From: Platycnemis pennipes
Lineage: Eukaryota > Arthropoda > Insecta > Odonata > Platycnemididae
Reading direction: 5' to 3'
Length of the DNA: 64,000 bases
NCBI GenBank assembly: GCA_933228895.1
Contig: OW121847.1
Span: 128,506,350 to 128,570,349 of the forward strand
The translations under genes and the position numbers were made by a program. The notes under the pieces are model-generated. The model worked only from the letters and a program-made list of their open reading frames with translations, was not told the DNA's origin and did not search any database. Below are positions 44,386-55,989 of this stretch, piece by piece (positions within the stretch are counted from its first letter, which is position 1; each line of letters opens with the position of its first letter).

Positions 44386-44829
44386 ATATTATAGTACCAG
44401 ATTTTCCCCATATCCTTCTTTGTGTTGCCCACCAGAGGTGTATCAACATGGTTGGGGGCTATTCGGAATTTATAACATAAACATAATGTACGTAAGTATA
44501 ATAGGTAGGAAGATGCCTTTTTCTTGTATTCCTGCAGACCCAGAATCAACTATTTATCAATGGATTACTTTATGTATCTCAGCATTCACAGAATAGTAGG
44601 TTAAATGCATCCTAACACTCTTTTAATAACTTTGATGTAAGTACCAGTACCAGCTTTCGGCCAGAGGAAATTTACGTAAGCATCCTATTCCATCGGAAGG
44701 GTTAATTTAAAAGGGTTTGAAATGAAGAGTTGTTATTTCACAGTATTATTTTATTTACAATAGAAATCAAACCTAAAAGTTAGTGATTTAAATATTACAG
44801 TAGTAAGATATGAATTTTTTTCTTGTGAG

Positions 44830-45420
44830 CTTTTATCTCTGCGAACTGATTTATTACATCAAAATTTACTCACTTAGCAACTGCGTTCTCTATCGATATT
44901 AAGGTCTAAGGATATATGTCTGGCGGGATTGGCTCATTGTTGAGCAAAGATAGCTTTTAATTAAGGTTAGAAAAACTTCTTTCACATAAAGAGACAGACG
45001 CGAATACAGCCAAAAATAGTTTTAGGGCTTCACAAATATTTAGTAACGGCTCTTGAAAATCCATTTTGATAATGAACTGCAGCATATTCAAAGCTGACCA
45101 TGACACTGCATCATCTTTAGAAATCCCTGAAGCCTATATATGCCTTCGAAGCCTCATGATTGGCACCATTTCTTCCTTCTCAAAATCATCAAATGTTTTT
45201 GTTAGTTGCTAAACTGGAAGGGGGAGTTGGTCATCACTTGCTTTTACAAGATTCATCGGATGAACAGCAGCAAACTGTTAGTAAACATTTTCCATTGAGG
45301 TTGATCTAGTTTTTATCTCTACAAGAAACTTATCAATGCACTCAAACATAGAACTCTTCACTTCCTGCTGTGGAGTCAAGCCTGCGTCTTTGGTATGAAG
45401 CTTGAGTTGACAATGATGTA
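44830..45420 (-). pseudogene. hAT transposase relic (DUF4371/ZMYM-type), C-terminal part
   Basis: On the minus strand the order is QEVKSSMFECIDKFL, NLVKASDDQLPLPV, ALKLFLAVFASVSLCERSFS, LISIENAVAK and FDVINQFAEIKA. The -ERSFS- block and the following SIEN/AK segment are the hAT dimerisation domain of the DUF4371-type transposases. Stops and shifts are frequent, and no terminal repeats were located. Confidence 0.7.
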
Positions 45421-45779
45421 GTAGCATTGAACTAGTTGAAATAAATTTTTACTTATGTGGAATGTTGCAATATCTGTCTATTAATATGGAACTTTTCCAC
45501 TACATCACGCCTGAATCTGGTCTGTTTAATCCTAGGATTGTTGACCGATGATGATGACGAAGAAATTAGAACAGATTAAGTGTATGAGAGTATGTTAAAT
45601 CACAGGTTTCCTTGGCAGTGACGTATTGAACTCAGCATTTTGTAAGGTTTTGCTCACCACATTTGTTGTGGTATCTTGATGCAGGTTTGCCAGAAAATTC
45701 ATTTGGCATCTTCAGGTTAGTATGTTTGTCCAAGTCAATTTAGGCTGCCGTCTTGCATACCTTTCTGCAACACACTCTT

Positions 45780-45902
45780 CCATGTGGTTGTGAGGTGGTA
45801 TCCATTCTCACAATTTAAATTCTGGTATCTCTGTATGATTAATGTATGTCTTATATCATGTGAAAATGTGATCTTTGGACAAATAAACTATTATTATTAT
45901 TA
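45780..45902 (+). repeat. LINE 3' tail
   Basis: GATCTTTGGACAAATAAACT followed by (ATT)n at about 45889-45901. Closely resembles the tail of the LINE at 953-3760 (GGTCTTTGGATAATAAAC then ATT repeats), so it is probably a 5'-truncated copy of a related family. Confidence 0.75.
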
Positions 45903-46226
45903 CATATCTCTTAATTTCAATGGATTCTAAAACCAGCCTGGAGTAATAGCATATGCAACAATATTGTTCCACCACCATACTTGGGATTAGTCAAAATTGA
46001 TGTTATGTCCCGCCTCATTCCACAAATGCTCAAGCAATAGCTGATAAATGAATTGCTTGTTTCTGATTGACTGATTGAAAAGTTTAGAACAAGGCAAATG
46101 ATTCAAAAGAATCTGAAATCATTCCTCATTGATACCGTAATTATTCCACCAATGAGTTCTTTGAACATTGTTTGAAGCAAGGAAGTTAGAATGTATGTAC
46201 TAGAGGAGGCATAGGCATGTAAGCCT

Positions 46227-46830
46227 ATGGGTGACTATGAAAGCAGAGTGAAATTACAGTTTGTCACCAACCATTCATATAAGCTGGCAAAATTAGTCTC
46301 AAAAGACAAATATAAAATTTCCTTCTACAACCCAGTGACTTTAGAAAGTCTCCATACCATAATAAGGCTTCATCCCTCCCTCCAGTCAGGAGTGTATATA
46401 GACAAGTGCAATGATAGTGGGAAATATTACATTGTTCTAACAGGAAGGAACTTTGCCACCCATGTGACAGAGCATAGGAAGTCCTGGGAGAAGACTGAAT
46501 CGACCTTGCTTGAGGCCAAACACCTTTTGGACGAGGAACATGAGTGCACATTTGACAGAGATCCTCCATGTGGAGAAGAAATGCCATGGATTGGACATTC
46601 TCGAACATTTGGCAATTGTGCAACACGAGAAAGACAATCTAATGAATGAGCAAATTTTCAAAAGTCACTCATGACCATCCTATTCCCGACCCTTGTAATG
46701 ACTTGCCACTGATCTTCGTCCTCCCCATTCTACAACCCCCTTCCTCTCCCACTCCTAAAATGGGTATATATACTGCATCATGGATTGTGTAGATGTACCT
46801 GATGATGGCCTAGCAGCTGAAATGCATCGT
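46227..46830 (+). mobile_element. Penelope-like element copy A, 3' part with GIY-YIG domain
   Basis: The frame 46227-46649 encodes SGVYIDKCNDSGKYYIVLTG, then RNFATHVTEHRKSW and AKHLLDEEHECTF. This is the GIY-YIG endonuclease of Penelope-like retroelements; the YIG of the motif reads YIV here. The 3' flank has TATATATACTGCATC and, at 46799-46828, CTGATGA...GAAATGCATC, the hammerhead-like string found at Penelope ends. The RT is missing upstream; the next copy follows directly. Confidence 0.85.
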
Positions 46831-47039
46831 AAGGATAATCAACTGTGGAACAGTGCTCTCTTGTTTATTTTAATCATAGCTGAAAGAGTCACCAACAAGT
46901 TACTGCAACTAAATATGATATCATTAAGGACCTCTACTGACGCAACAGCAGTACTCCATTACAGCATGTGTGCAGACCATGAATAGTAGCTGTCATCAAG
47001 CTAATGAAAGACATATTGAATAATTGTGCTCAGCAGATG

Positions 47040-48520
47040 TCTACCAAGTGCCAAGAAAAAGGACTTTTATAATGCAAAGTTTGGTGTTTTCCCAGCGTAT
47101 TAGCTGAGTGAATGAGTCTTGGGTCTTCTCTGCTGACATTTTGGAAAACAACTTGGAAGATCCACGAGTTGCTCACAAAGGACCCAGGGCCCCCTCAACT
47201 AGAAAGACTTTCGTCCTAATGAAGAAGTCGAGCCTCCAGAGATAGAAGGTTCCTGTCACAAGCACCAGTTCCGCCCAGGGAAATCCTAAAAGGGATTTAA
47301 CTTGACACAACTGACATCATGGTCATTTTTGATGTGTTGTCACTCTTTACCCGCGTACATCTTCTCGACTCCTTGAGAAGGAATTTGACACTGGCACAGT
47401 CAAGCTATTCCAACGTGCTGACCTCAACATATTTTCCATTTGACAGGAAGTCCTACGAGCAGAGAGTTGCTAGGCCATCATCAGGTACATCTAATGCACC
47501 CCACAGTGGCCAAAGGTATGGAAATGACACCTTCTTGGTTTGGCCTTACGGAATAGACATATTAGACTCATTCTTGGAGCACATGAACAGCCATTACACC
47601 AACATCAAGATTACAATGGAGGAGGAAAATGGCCAACTCCCTTTTCCTTAACATTCTGATTTGCAAAAGTAAGATGGAAGCCTTGGGCAGAGCGTCTACC
47701 AGTAGCCTACCCACATGGACTTATATCTAAATGGATAGACCATGTGATTCCAAAGGAATGCCGTACTATCAACATTGTTTCAGAGGGCACAGTTTGTAGC
47801 CAACATAGCTTGCAGGGCGTACATCAACTCAAAAAGACCTTCCTACAGAATGGGTATAAGAAAAGGCAAAACTCATTTGCCCTTATTATGCCCTAAGGTT
47901 CTTCAACCCAAAGAGGATCTGCATGGAGGTGGATGACAACAGACCTGTAGCTAAGGCCTAACTGACTTGTAAAGTGAAGGAACCGATTTACCTAAAGATT
48001 CTGGGGTATACCAAATCCCCTGAGGACTAAGTGGGAGAATCAGCAGCACCATTGAAACGAGGTTAAAAGAACACAGGACACTTCCAATTTGGCACAACCC
48101 AAAAAATCAGCTGTCACCGAGCACTGTATTATGAGGTATCACTCAATTCAGTAAGAAAAGACCAAACTACTTTCCACGCTCATGGTTAATGAGACTGGCT
48201 TACCAAGGAGGCCACTGAGATCCACCTCAATAACAAAATTTCAGTCATGATGCTGGATTCTAACTCAGCAACACCTGCATACTGGTCCTAAAATGCATTC
48301 AAAATATAAGGGACAGCCATCAGCCAAAGAGAAATTTCACAATTTCTAGACATCGGTTCTACCAATCAGGAGACACTTGACCCCCTGGCTGAACACATGT
48401 ACCCACCAAATTTGTCATTGCATTTAGACAGCCCCGAGGATGAAGAAAAGTCATTTTCAGAAACATCGGCAGAGATGAAGCCATTGACTTGAAGTGGAAG
48501 ACCCAAGAATCCTTCACTGG
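47040..48520 (+). mobile_element. Penelope-like element copy B: RT and GIY-YIG, decayed
   Basis: It begins with RT: VIFDVLSLFTRV (47319-47355), LTSTYFPFDRKSYEQ, then RYGNDTFLVWPYG (47508-47546), where family members have RYVDDTF-VW, so a catalytic Asp is lost. NIKITMEEENGQLPF and the PTWTYI block follow. At 47990-48260 there are GIY-YIG tail remnants (EIHLNNK). The 3' end near 48450-48515 is GAAACATCGGCAGAGATGAA. Copies A and B are in direct tandem, as is usual for Penelope-like elements. Confidence 0.82.
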
Positions 48521-48540
48521 ATTTTTATAATACCAAATAA

Positions 48541-51375
48541 TTTATTAAAAGAATTTTGTTTGAAAAATGGAACACTTTGTCCATACTTTGGTGACACCCG
48601 GTATATGCTAAACAGTAGAGCATACATTGAAAAATAGTAGATAGAATTGAAAATCTGCACGATAATTCATTAAGTACATGAGAGAGAAAATAAAAGGCAT
48701 TCATAAATCCAAAAATGTATGCAGGCCAAAATGTGTGTAGGAATCATAAAAAATCAAATGTAAATTCATTCTTAAAAGGTTCAACAATTTATTTTTACAA
48801 AATTAGGTGTTACTCTGTACAAGCTACTTACAGCAAAAGTGTCCAACAAATGTCTCTATCATCAGTCACAAAGAGACAGGCCTGGGGATATTTAGCATAT
48901 GAGCAAACATAACTTTCAAGGCCTTCATACAAAGAGTCCAACCAAGCATTTTCACAAATAATATCAATAAATCACATTATCAGATGTCAAAGGCATCACT
49001 GTATATTTCCAGCAGAGCATATGGCAGAAGGCACAGAATTTAAACTCAAATAAAATTGTAAGCAATACAAATGAACACTGGGTAACATAAACAATTTTCA
49101 TTACATTTTTATTTAGCTAATAATGATAAAATGGACCGGAATACTTATAATTTTGATTTACTGTTAAATCATAGCAAGACCTAAAGATATAAAATGTGAC
49201 TAGTTACCTGCACATATGAACATGAAACCTGGAAATTTGTTTCCCCACACTATTCTCAAAAAGAAGGCACAAAACCATACAATTAAAAAAAGAGGACAAA
49301 ATTAATGAAATGGTTCATATATTTGACATTCAATTAGGATTTTAAAACATGAACTGTGCCATAGAGTGAGTCTAGAGAGCAAACTGATCACCTGAATACA
49401 TTTAGCATGAAACTCCAAACAGTAATGCCTTAAAGGTTAAATCTCCTATCAGTACAGGACTTTTGCACATACTTCTCAATACTTGAAGGGTAACAGGAAA
49501 TGAGACACTTTTGAAAGGGAGTTAAACAGTATCATAAATTCTTCAATTCACAAAAGATGAATTGGAAGATCTTTTATACAAATTCTAGTTCATCTGTCTA
49601 TCGACTAAGACTTCTCCAATCGTGTGAAATAGCACAGTAAACATCATCAAAATGTGATCAACACCAATGCGAAAACCCCAATTTATGAGTGGTTCAACCA
49701 GTATTGCATAACTGTTAACATCTACCACCTGGGAATGTTGATAGTAATAAAATAATATAACAGCAAAATGGACCACTTAACGTGTGACTAGTACTAAGGT
49801 GATCATGCAGGTCTATTATGACAGAGTTTCATAACATGGCACATGATGCCTTTTGAACGACTGAAATTACTGTTTAATAACTCAAATTAATGATCCAAAA
49901 AAGAATAAAAAGTTGAAAAGTACTTAGCTCTAATAATATGACCTGAAGATCACCATTCAATTGCTGCCAAAATTCATTCAATTTTAATCACGGTAACAGC
50001 ATTACTACAGTAATTATGGACTATCAAAATTTGTAAATTGTGAAGTAAAAATAATGTCTACCAAGAAATTGCTGTGGTAAAAAGTATAAAATATTTTTTC
50101 ATTGAAACCACAATATTTATTTCTGCACATAAGGCACTGTTCTTCATATGTACTAGTACAAATAGTCATATTGCAGTTAATATTTAACCTTACTCCACAA
50201 GAAAACTGCTGCCGTCATTAATTGGCCAAAGGCTTCATGGCATTTTATGTCCCAGTTCAATTTGGTCCACTAAAGAGACTTCTTGTATGAATTTCAAGCT
50301 CAATTTCAAAATTGTGCAAAAAGAAGTCATACTCATAAATATGTAGGTTGGCAACATATTACTAGTAATTTGTGATTATTTATTGTGCAATTTAAGAAAT
50401 GATGCAACTGATAACAATTTGTTCATTTATGTTATCACACCACTCCAAGGAAATCCACCAATGACTGTACAATTCCAATAATTGATGGAGATGATTTTCA
50501 AGGGCTTCAATCATACATTTCATTAGAATATACTCAATAATTTGCCCTTTCAACCATAACAATACTCTTAAATTTTGGGATACTTTAAGTATTGTCAATG
50601 ATATGATTTGAGAATAAAATAAAAAGAAGTAGGAAGCAAAAACCATTCTGCTGGTTTCTGCAAAAATCACAGCTGGATTAATATTTTCTATTGGTAGTCT
50701 TTGCATTCCAAAAACCCATATCAGCAGCCGACCTGCTATATGCATCAATACAGGCATTCACATAAACTATATGAATCATAAACTTATATTTATTCACCTA
50801 AAAATCTAAAATGTCATTATCAATTATAAATACAATATTTACATTATTGATATTACTTTTACAAAAGAGGATACCTCCTAGAGGTCATATCTTCCATGAA
50901 ACTCCAATTTCCATGCATGGAAGAAAAGAAAAGAAAAAACTTCATTCCAAAAGGCAGCAATGCAAGATTTTTCAGTCAGTAAAACCTGACAGGATTTTGG
51001 GTGCAGATAGAAATTCTGGAATACTTCCACAAATTGCACTTGCAGGACTGTAAATTACCTCACTTATTTCAGGGTGAATAATAATTGGAATTCAATTATT
51101 TTGAGAAATTAGACAAATTATGGCAGTGATTTGTCTAAACCAAAATAATGAACAAGATTGGATTTTCAAAAACCTCAGTAGAAGTTTTTAAAGCTAATTA
51201 ACAAGATGATATGGATTGTAAGGTGAGTGATACACCTTTTACAATTTGTCCAATTCCTTTAAGAGAAAACCCCAACTTGGCTCTACTGATGATACATCAG
51301 CAGAAAGGAAACCAATAAGACATTGGACAACAGAATTCTCACCCAAATATTTCTTAGAAACATTCTTTTCTGTAC
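48541..51375 (-). other. probable SMURF 3' UTR
   Basis: About 2.8 kb of AT-rich sequence directly downstream (minus strand) of the SMURF stop. It holds no transposon ends or coding domains, in contrast to everything around it. The complement of AATAAA occurs at 48788-48793 and 48541-48546, as well as closer to the stop (50107, 50375), so several cleavage sites are possible. Transcript extent is inference. Confidence 0.45.
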
Positions 51376-51560
51376 TCATTCAACAGCAAAACCACAAGTT
51401 TCTTCCACTGCCTGGGTGAGCTTCTCATACATTCGCTGGTAAGTAGTGTAAGGAGGAAGATCAATACGGTTAAAACATGTATGTGCCTTAGGCAGATTTT
51501 CTGCAGGAGAATCAACTACATGAATGGTAAAAAGCCGTGGTCCAGCAGCTCCAGTAGATC
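51376..51560 (-). CDS. SMURF: SMURF-type HECT E3 ubiquitin ligase, last coding exon
   Basis: The minus-strand acceptor TCTGTCTCAG ends at 51561. The exon begins in phase 1 (a split Gly) and encodes 60 residues: [35 protein letters not shown] and [16 protein letters not shown], then TGA (51378-51376). This is the C lobe of the HECT domain; the Cys in HTCFNR is the ubiquitin-thioester nucleophile. GPRLFTIH and the terminal FAVE are as in SMURF1/2 (Drosophila Smurf/lack), not as in ITCH, NEDD4 or HECW. SMURF ligases ubiquitinate BMP-pathway Smads, receptors and RhoA. All upstream exons lie beyond the window. Confidence 0.93.
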
Positions 51561-52280
51561 CTGAGACAGAAAAAAGTAAAATGAGGAAGTATTTCTGGGA
51601 TATCCATTAAAAACTAACACAAGAGACACTGGACATGTAGAAAATCTTAGCATAATTTATCATTCTCATGAGATTTGAGGATTTACAGTTAAATCACATG
51701 CTCCTTTGTTTTCACCATATTCACCCAAGAACATGGGACAAGAACATGGAAAGAGAAAGATTGAATGAAAATTTGAAGATACCATATGGAAATACTTAAG
51801 GGACAGGTTTTTCATCAGAATGAATCGAGAAGTAAAATTTTTGGAACCATGAGGCTGGGAAAAGTTTTTGCAGCAAATATTTTGACACTTATTCATCAAA
51901 AGAAAATTCCTAACAATTAACTAATATCTTTAAAAGTAATTCATTTTCATGCATTCTTTACATGGAGACAAGGCGTTCAACATTGTTATTATTATTATTA
52001 TTATCTGGAATCAACACACACCCTTATGGAAAAAATTCAGCTGAACAATCTTCCTGATTCAATACAACTTCAGATGCCGTTAAGAAATCTGATGGTCAAT
52101 TCCCTGGAGGAATTAGCACATTTTCATGAAAAAGAACATTTAAATAAATAATGGCATTCATTTCAATCACCCAAATGGTTTATTAACAAAAATTCTTAAA
52201 TTCGCTTTCTTGTTTCTAAAAGAATATTTATTCCAATAAACAACTCACATTCTTGGATGAGCTCTCTATGAGGCACCCAG
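51561..52280 (-). other. SMURF intron, first part
   Basis: AT-rich; contains an (ATT)n run at about 51986-52002. Nothing else recognised. Confidence 0.5.
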
Positions 52281-53395
52281 TCTATATACATATATAAAAA
52301 TGAATGTATGTGTGTGTGTGTGTGTATGTCCTTTATGCATTACTACACCATTCATCAGATCGCCATGAAACTTTCGGAAGTTGTTCAGTCCCTTCCCGAA
52401 AAGAGGACTACGAAATCGATATTTTTATATCGATACTTTATCGATATAATATCGCTAAAGTATCGATAAATAGATACATTATTGAGGTGAAATTATTTAG
52501 TTTTTTAAAAGGAATGTATCGTTGCAATATCGATACTGTATCGAATGTATATAATGTGTTTGTCCTTTATGCATTACTACACCATTCATCGGATCGCCAT
52601 GAAACTTTGGAAAGTTATTGAGTACGCTCGGCGAAGGTTTCTACAAAATCGATAATTCAATGTCGATACTGTATCGATATAATATCGATAAAATATGGAT
52701 ACATCGATACATTGTTGATACAAAATTGAGGTGAAATTATTTAGGTGTTTTTTATCAAAGTTTTATAAAGTATCATTACAATATCGATACTGTATCGATA
52801 CAATATTGATAACTTCATGCATTACCACAACAGTCATCCAATTTCCATGAGGTTTTGGTTAGTTGTTTTGTTCACTCCATGAAGGTTTGTACAATATCGA
52901 GAATACAATATCGACACAGGAGACGGGATGTGCATCCCATTGAACTTGCAATTCATTGAAACACTCACGTGCAACATATTCAAATCATCCGGCATGGGAC
53001 AAATATTTCAGAAATGCCAACTTATTGCTTGGGATGAATGCACAATGGTGCACAAAGCATCGCTCGAGGCTCTGGATCTATCATTGCAAGTTTTCCGTTG
53101 AATCCTGAGACCATTTGAGAACGCATTAATATTGCTTGCACGACATTTCAGGCAAACATTACCTGTAATTCCTCGATTGACACTAGCGGATGAAATAAAT
53201 GCTTGCCTGAAATATTCTACTTTGTGACATGTAAAGACGTTAAAATTACATAAAAATATGCGTGTCCAGCTGCAAAACAATCGATCAGCTGAGATATATT
53301 GTATACCCATAAGAATTGTGAAATTAAACATACTATAAACGTGCGCTTTCCATTTAACCAGATTGAGCCACAGCAACGCGTGGCCGGGTCAGCTT
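52281..53395 (+). mobile_element. Helitron relic with helicase remnant
   Basis: It starts TCTATATACATATATAAAAA followed by TGAATGTATG(TG)n, a common arthropod Helitron 5' end. At 52945-53330 the + strand reads ETLTCNIFKSSGMGQIFQKC, LIAWDECTMVHKASLEALD, FRQTLPVIPR, ADEINACLK and NMRVQL: PIF1-like Helitron helicase motifs, with stops, and GDFRQ altered to RHFRQ. The 3' end is probably near GGCCGGGTCAGCTTGT (53382-53397); the usual CTAGT is CTTGT here. Rep is missing. Confidence 0.8.
52328..52830 (+). repeat. about 240-bp tandem repeats with ATCGATA arrays
   Basis: GTCCTTTATGCATTACTACA at 52328 recurs at 52562 (period 234), and a diverged third start lies at about 52813. Each unit ends in a cluster of TATCGATA/ATATCGAT palindromes. 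It lies within the Helitron 5' region. Confidence 0.85.
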
Positions 53396-53586
53396 GTTAT
53401 CTTATATAAACTGATACACTTTTATTTTATATACACATTAAAATTTCCGAACTGGTATTCTTTTCTGCTTCACATGTTTCATACAGATCGGAATATTTCT
53501 TGGATTATTTTACACACCAGACATTGGAATATTTTCTTGTACCTACAATAGATTCTTGATAATACAAAGCACGAAAATATGATATG

Positions 53587-54065
53587 GGCTTATCTTTATC
53601 TGTCTTGCTGAGCTTGAAGGGGAGAGAGGAAAGGTGCAGAGGGCGTCGGTGGATGGTGTCATGGAATGTCTGTGACATTCCTCCCTATTCTTCTGGACAA
53701 CCCTGGGGGGCGCGTGCCGGTGGCTGATTGGAACCACTTCAGCTGCTGAGTATAATGGGGAGGGTCAAGGATGCAGCATCCTTTGTTTTCCAGGAGTCTT
53801 CAACCCCTCCTTTTGCACTCTGACACCTCTAGACCTTCCCTTCCCTCCCCACATCCCTCGAAGACCCACCCATAAGTAAAGGATGCCGCATCCCTGACCC
53901 TCCCCATTCCACTCAGCACCCGAAGTAGTTCCAATCAAACACCTGCACAAGCCCCACTAGGGTTGCCCAGGAGAAGAGGAAGGAGGGTCACACACGATCT
54001 GTGACCCCCTTCCTTCTTTTCCCCTTCCCTTCCTTCAAGCTCAGCATGGCAGATAAAGATAGGCC
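53587..54065. repeat. GC-rich imperfect foldback
   Basis: The left arm 53587-53785 and the right arm 53880-54065 are inverted copies: GGGCTTATCTTTATCTG against CAGATAAAGATAGGCCC at the outer ends, and GGAGGGTCAAGGATGCAGCATCC against GGATGCCGCATCCCTGACCC at the inner ends. The spacer of about 95 bp is pyrimidine-rich. No coding domain is found. It may be a foldback element or two inverted MITE/Penelope-associated copies. Confidence 0.8.
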
Positions 54066-54148
54066 CGCAACTGTGACCTTCCCTCTCCACAACCGGACCC
54101 TTTTCCCCCATGCACCGTAAGGCCAAACTCCCCGGCCATCATATAATC

Positions 54149-54240
54149 AGGGTGTCCACTGTGAAGCCATTTAGAAATTCCCTGAGTTTTCCAGGGGAAT
54201 TGTTTCGTTTTCCAGGGTGCTCTCCAGTCCTAATCATATG
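54149..54240 (+). repeat. fragment of the CAGGGTGTC-ended family
   Basis: CAGGGTGTCCACTG followed by the family's CCCTGAGTTTTCCAGGG-like subterminal region. It resembles 39943 and the left end of 27985-30413. The other end was not found. Confidence 0.55.
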
Positions 54241-55183
54241 CATATTTGGCTAAATATTGCTCATGGGACAGTAATTATTAACTCCATACATCAGGAATAT
54301 TTGGTAGAGTCATTGTGATGCTGTGTGTAACATCTTGAGATACTGCTATTTCAGTAGAGACCCTGAAATTCGTGAATGGGTTTTTTTACAATTTTTTTCA
54401 AGAGCATAAAAGTTGTTATTTTTATGTTTTAAGCTGTAACCAGTTAAAATTTGCCATTTTACCATGAGGGTAATTCACCGAAATTTTGCAGATAACTTTT
54501 TATTTGTGAAATTGAACAGTATTTGGCTTTTATTGCGATATTTTGCACGAAATTTCACATTTTTTAAACCTATCGCATGATATTTTGTGAAAAAAAACAG
54601 AAATTCTTTAAGTTTTATTTTGAAATGTATGTTAAGACGCGTAATGAAAAGTTGTCATCCCATTTGGTGAAAAAATGTTTGCAAACTCATTATGAAATAA
54701 ATATATAGATGATTATTTTTTACGTAACCACGCCACTATCATCAGTCTAATGATGCACGTGACCATGATATCTGCGTATGTCACCCTAGATCGCATTTAT
54801 GGTGGTGGGGTGGGAGTGCATCATTTTCGTTGCTCTGCCGAAATATGATTTGTGTAGTAATTATCCAGAAAGATCCTTCAGAAAAGTTGCCATTCAAACA
54901 ATTGCACTTATGAAAGATGATTCAGTAAGTCTGCACAAAGCATTAATGGGACAAATAATTACGCTAGACAAGAGTATCTTATATGTAATAGCGGTTGGGT
55001 GAAGAGACAAAGAAAGTTGTCAATTGGACGTAATAATTTTATTTAAAGAGCGCTCCACTTAAGCTGTGACTGTCAGGTCATAATTACTCCTCTGGTAGAT
55101 AAAATGAGTTATTTAAGGATAAACTATCGAATTCAGTAACTGATGTTCAGTTTATGTAGCCGACCTTATGATATGACTCCGGC
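54241..55183. other. SMURF intron, unassigned
   Basis: AT-rich. Probably old interior of the preceding fragment; no domain recognised. Confidence 0.4.
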
Positions 55184-55740
55184 TTGACATCATTCACTCT
55201 GCAGCGAACTGATTTGGTACCAGTGGCGGAGGGTCATCGGCTGGAGAGTCTCCGGCATGGCGGGGAGGTAAAAACATTGGAGATGGAGATGGAGATAGTT
55301 TCGGAGGTGAAGAACGGCAAAAATGTCACTAATGACCATTTGTTTCCTTACCACTCCCCCCTCCTAGATATCCCATGGCTTCACTCCATTTCCACTCGGC
55401 GGAAGGGTATTTCCCCCACTCCCTGTGGTGTTCAACCCTCAGGCAATCCCACCTCACCCTTTCCGCCCTCACTCCTACGGCCACCAACACCCACCTACCG
55501 CCGACCGCTCCCACCCACTGGAGGGACAACCCTTAGCACTGCCGTAGCAACTTCGCCCCCCTGATCCCTACCCTCCTTTCCCCACCCCCACCCCCTCTCC
55601 GCCCGATCCTTACCCCCCCCCCCTTCCCTTTGGACCCCTATATATTCATGTGCCTCATCTTTTTCTTGTACATGTTCCTGATGATGCTTCAGTGAAGTGA
55701 AACATGTTGAAATAAATCTTTTTACCCTGTGGAACGCTAA
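55184..55740 (+). mobile_element. Penelope-like 3' end with hammerhead-like motif
   Basis: A Pro/Ser-rich frame (55184-55564) is followed by a C-rich 3' region, TATATATTCATG and, at 55674-55714, ACATGTTCCTGATGATGCTT through GTGAAACATGTTGAAATAAA. The arrangement stem, CTGATGA, short hairpin (CTTC/GAAG), GAAA, stem parallels 46799 and typical Penelope ends. No GIY-YIG is left in this piece. Confidence 0.6.
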
Positions 55741-55989
55741 AGTTTTTACTTCTCATCCGGGAGGTAAAAAGTACGAGATAGGGATACACTAATATTTCCG
55801 TATGATGTGGTGCATTATTTGTCCCGAAAGAAATTTCAGAAAACTTAATTCAGGCAAGCTGAGATTGTCATTTTGAATAAGCCACGGAGTCGCCGATGTG
55901 GCAGGGAGGTATCTACAAAAGACAAGTCTGGGCAGGAATTTTCTGAGGAATATCCTCCAGCATCTCTGTTTCGTTGAGAGGCATTGCAT

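Noticed and set aside
52304..52621. 105-codon frame starting in the (TG)n run
   Set aside because: Low-complexity and tandem repeat translation, no protein family.
55329..55529. Minus-strand frame opposite the Pro-rich Penelope region
   Set aside because: Shadow of a C-rich strand; no supporting motif.
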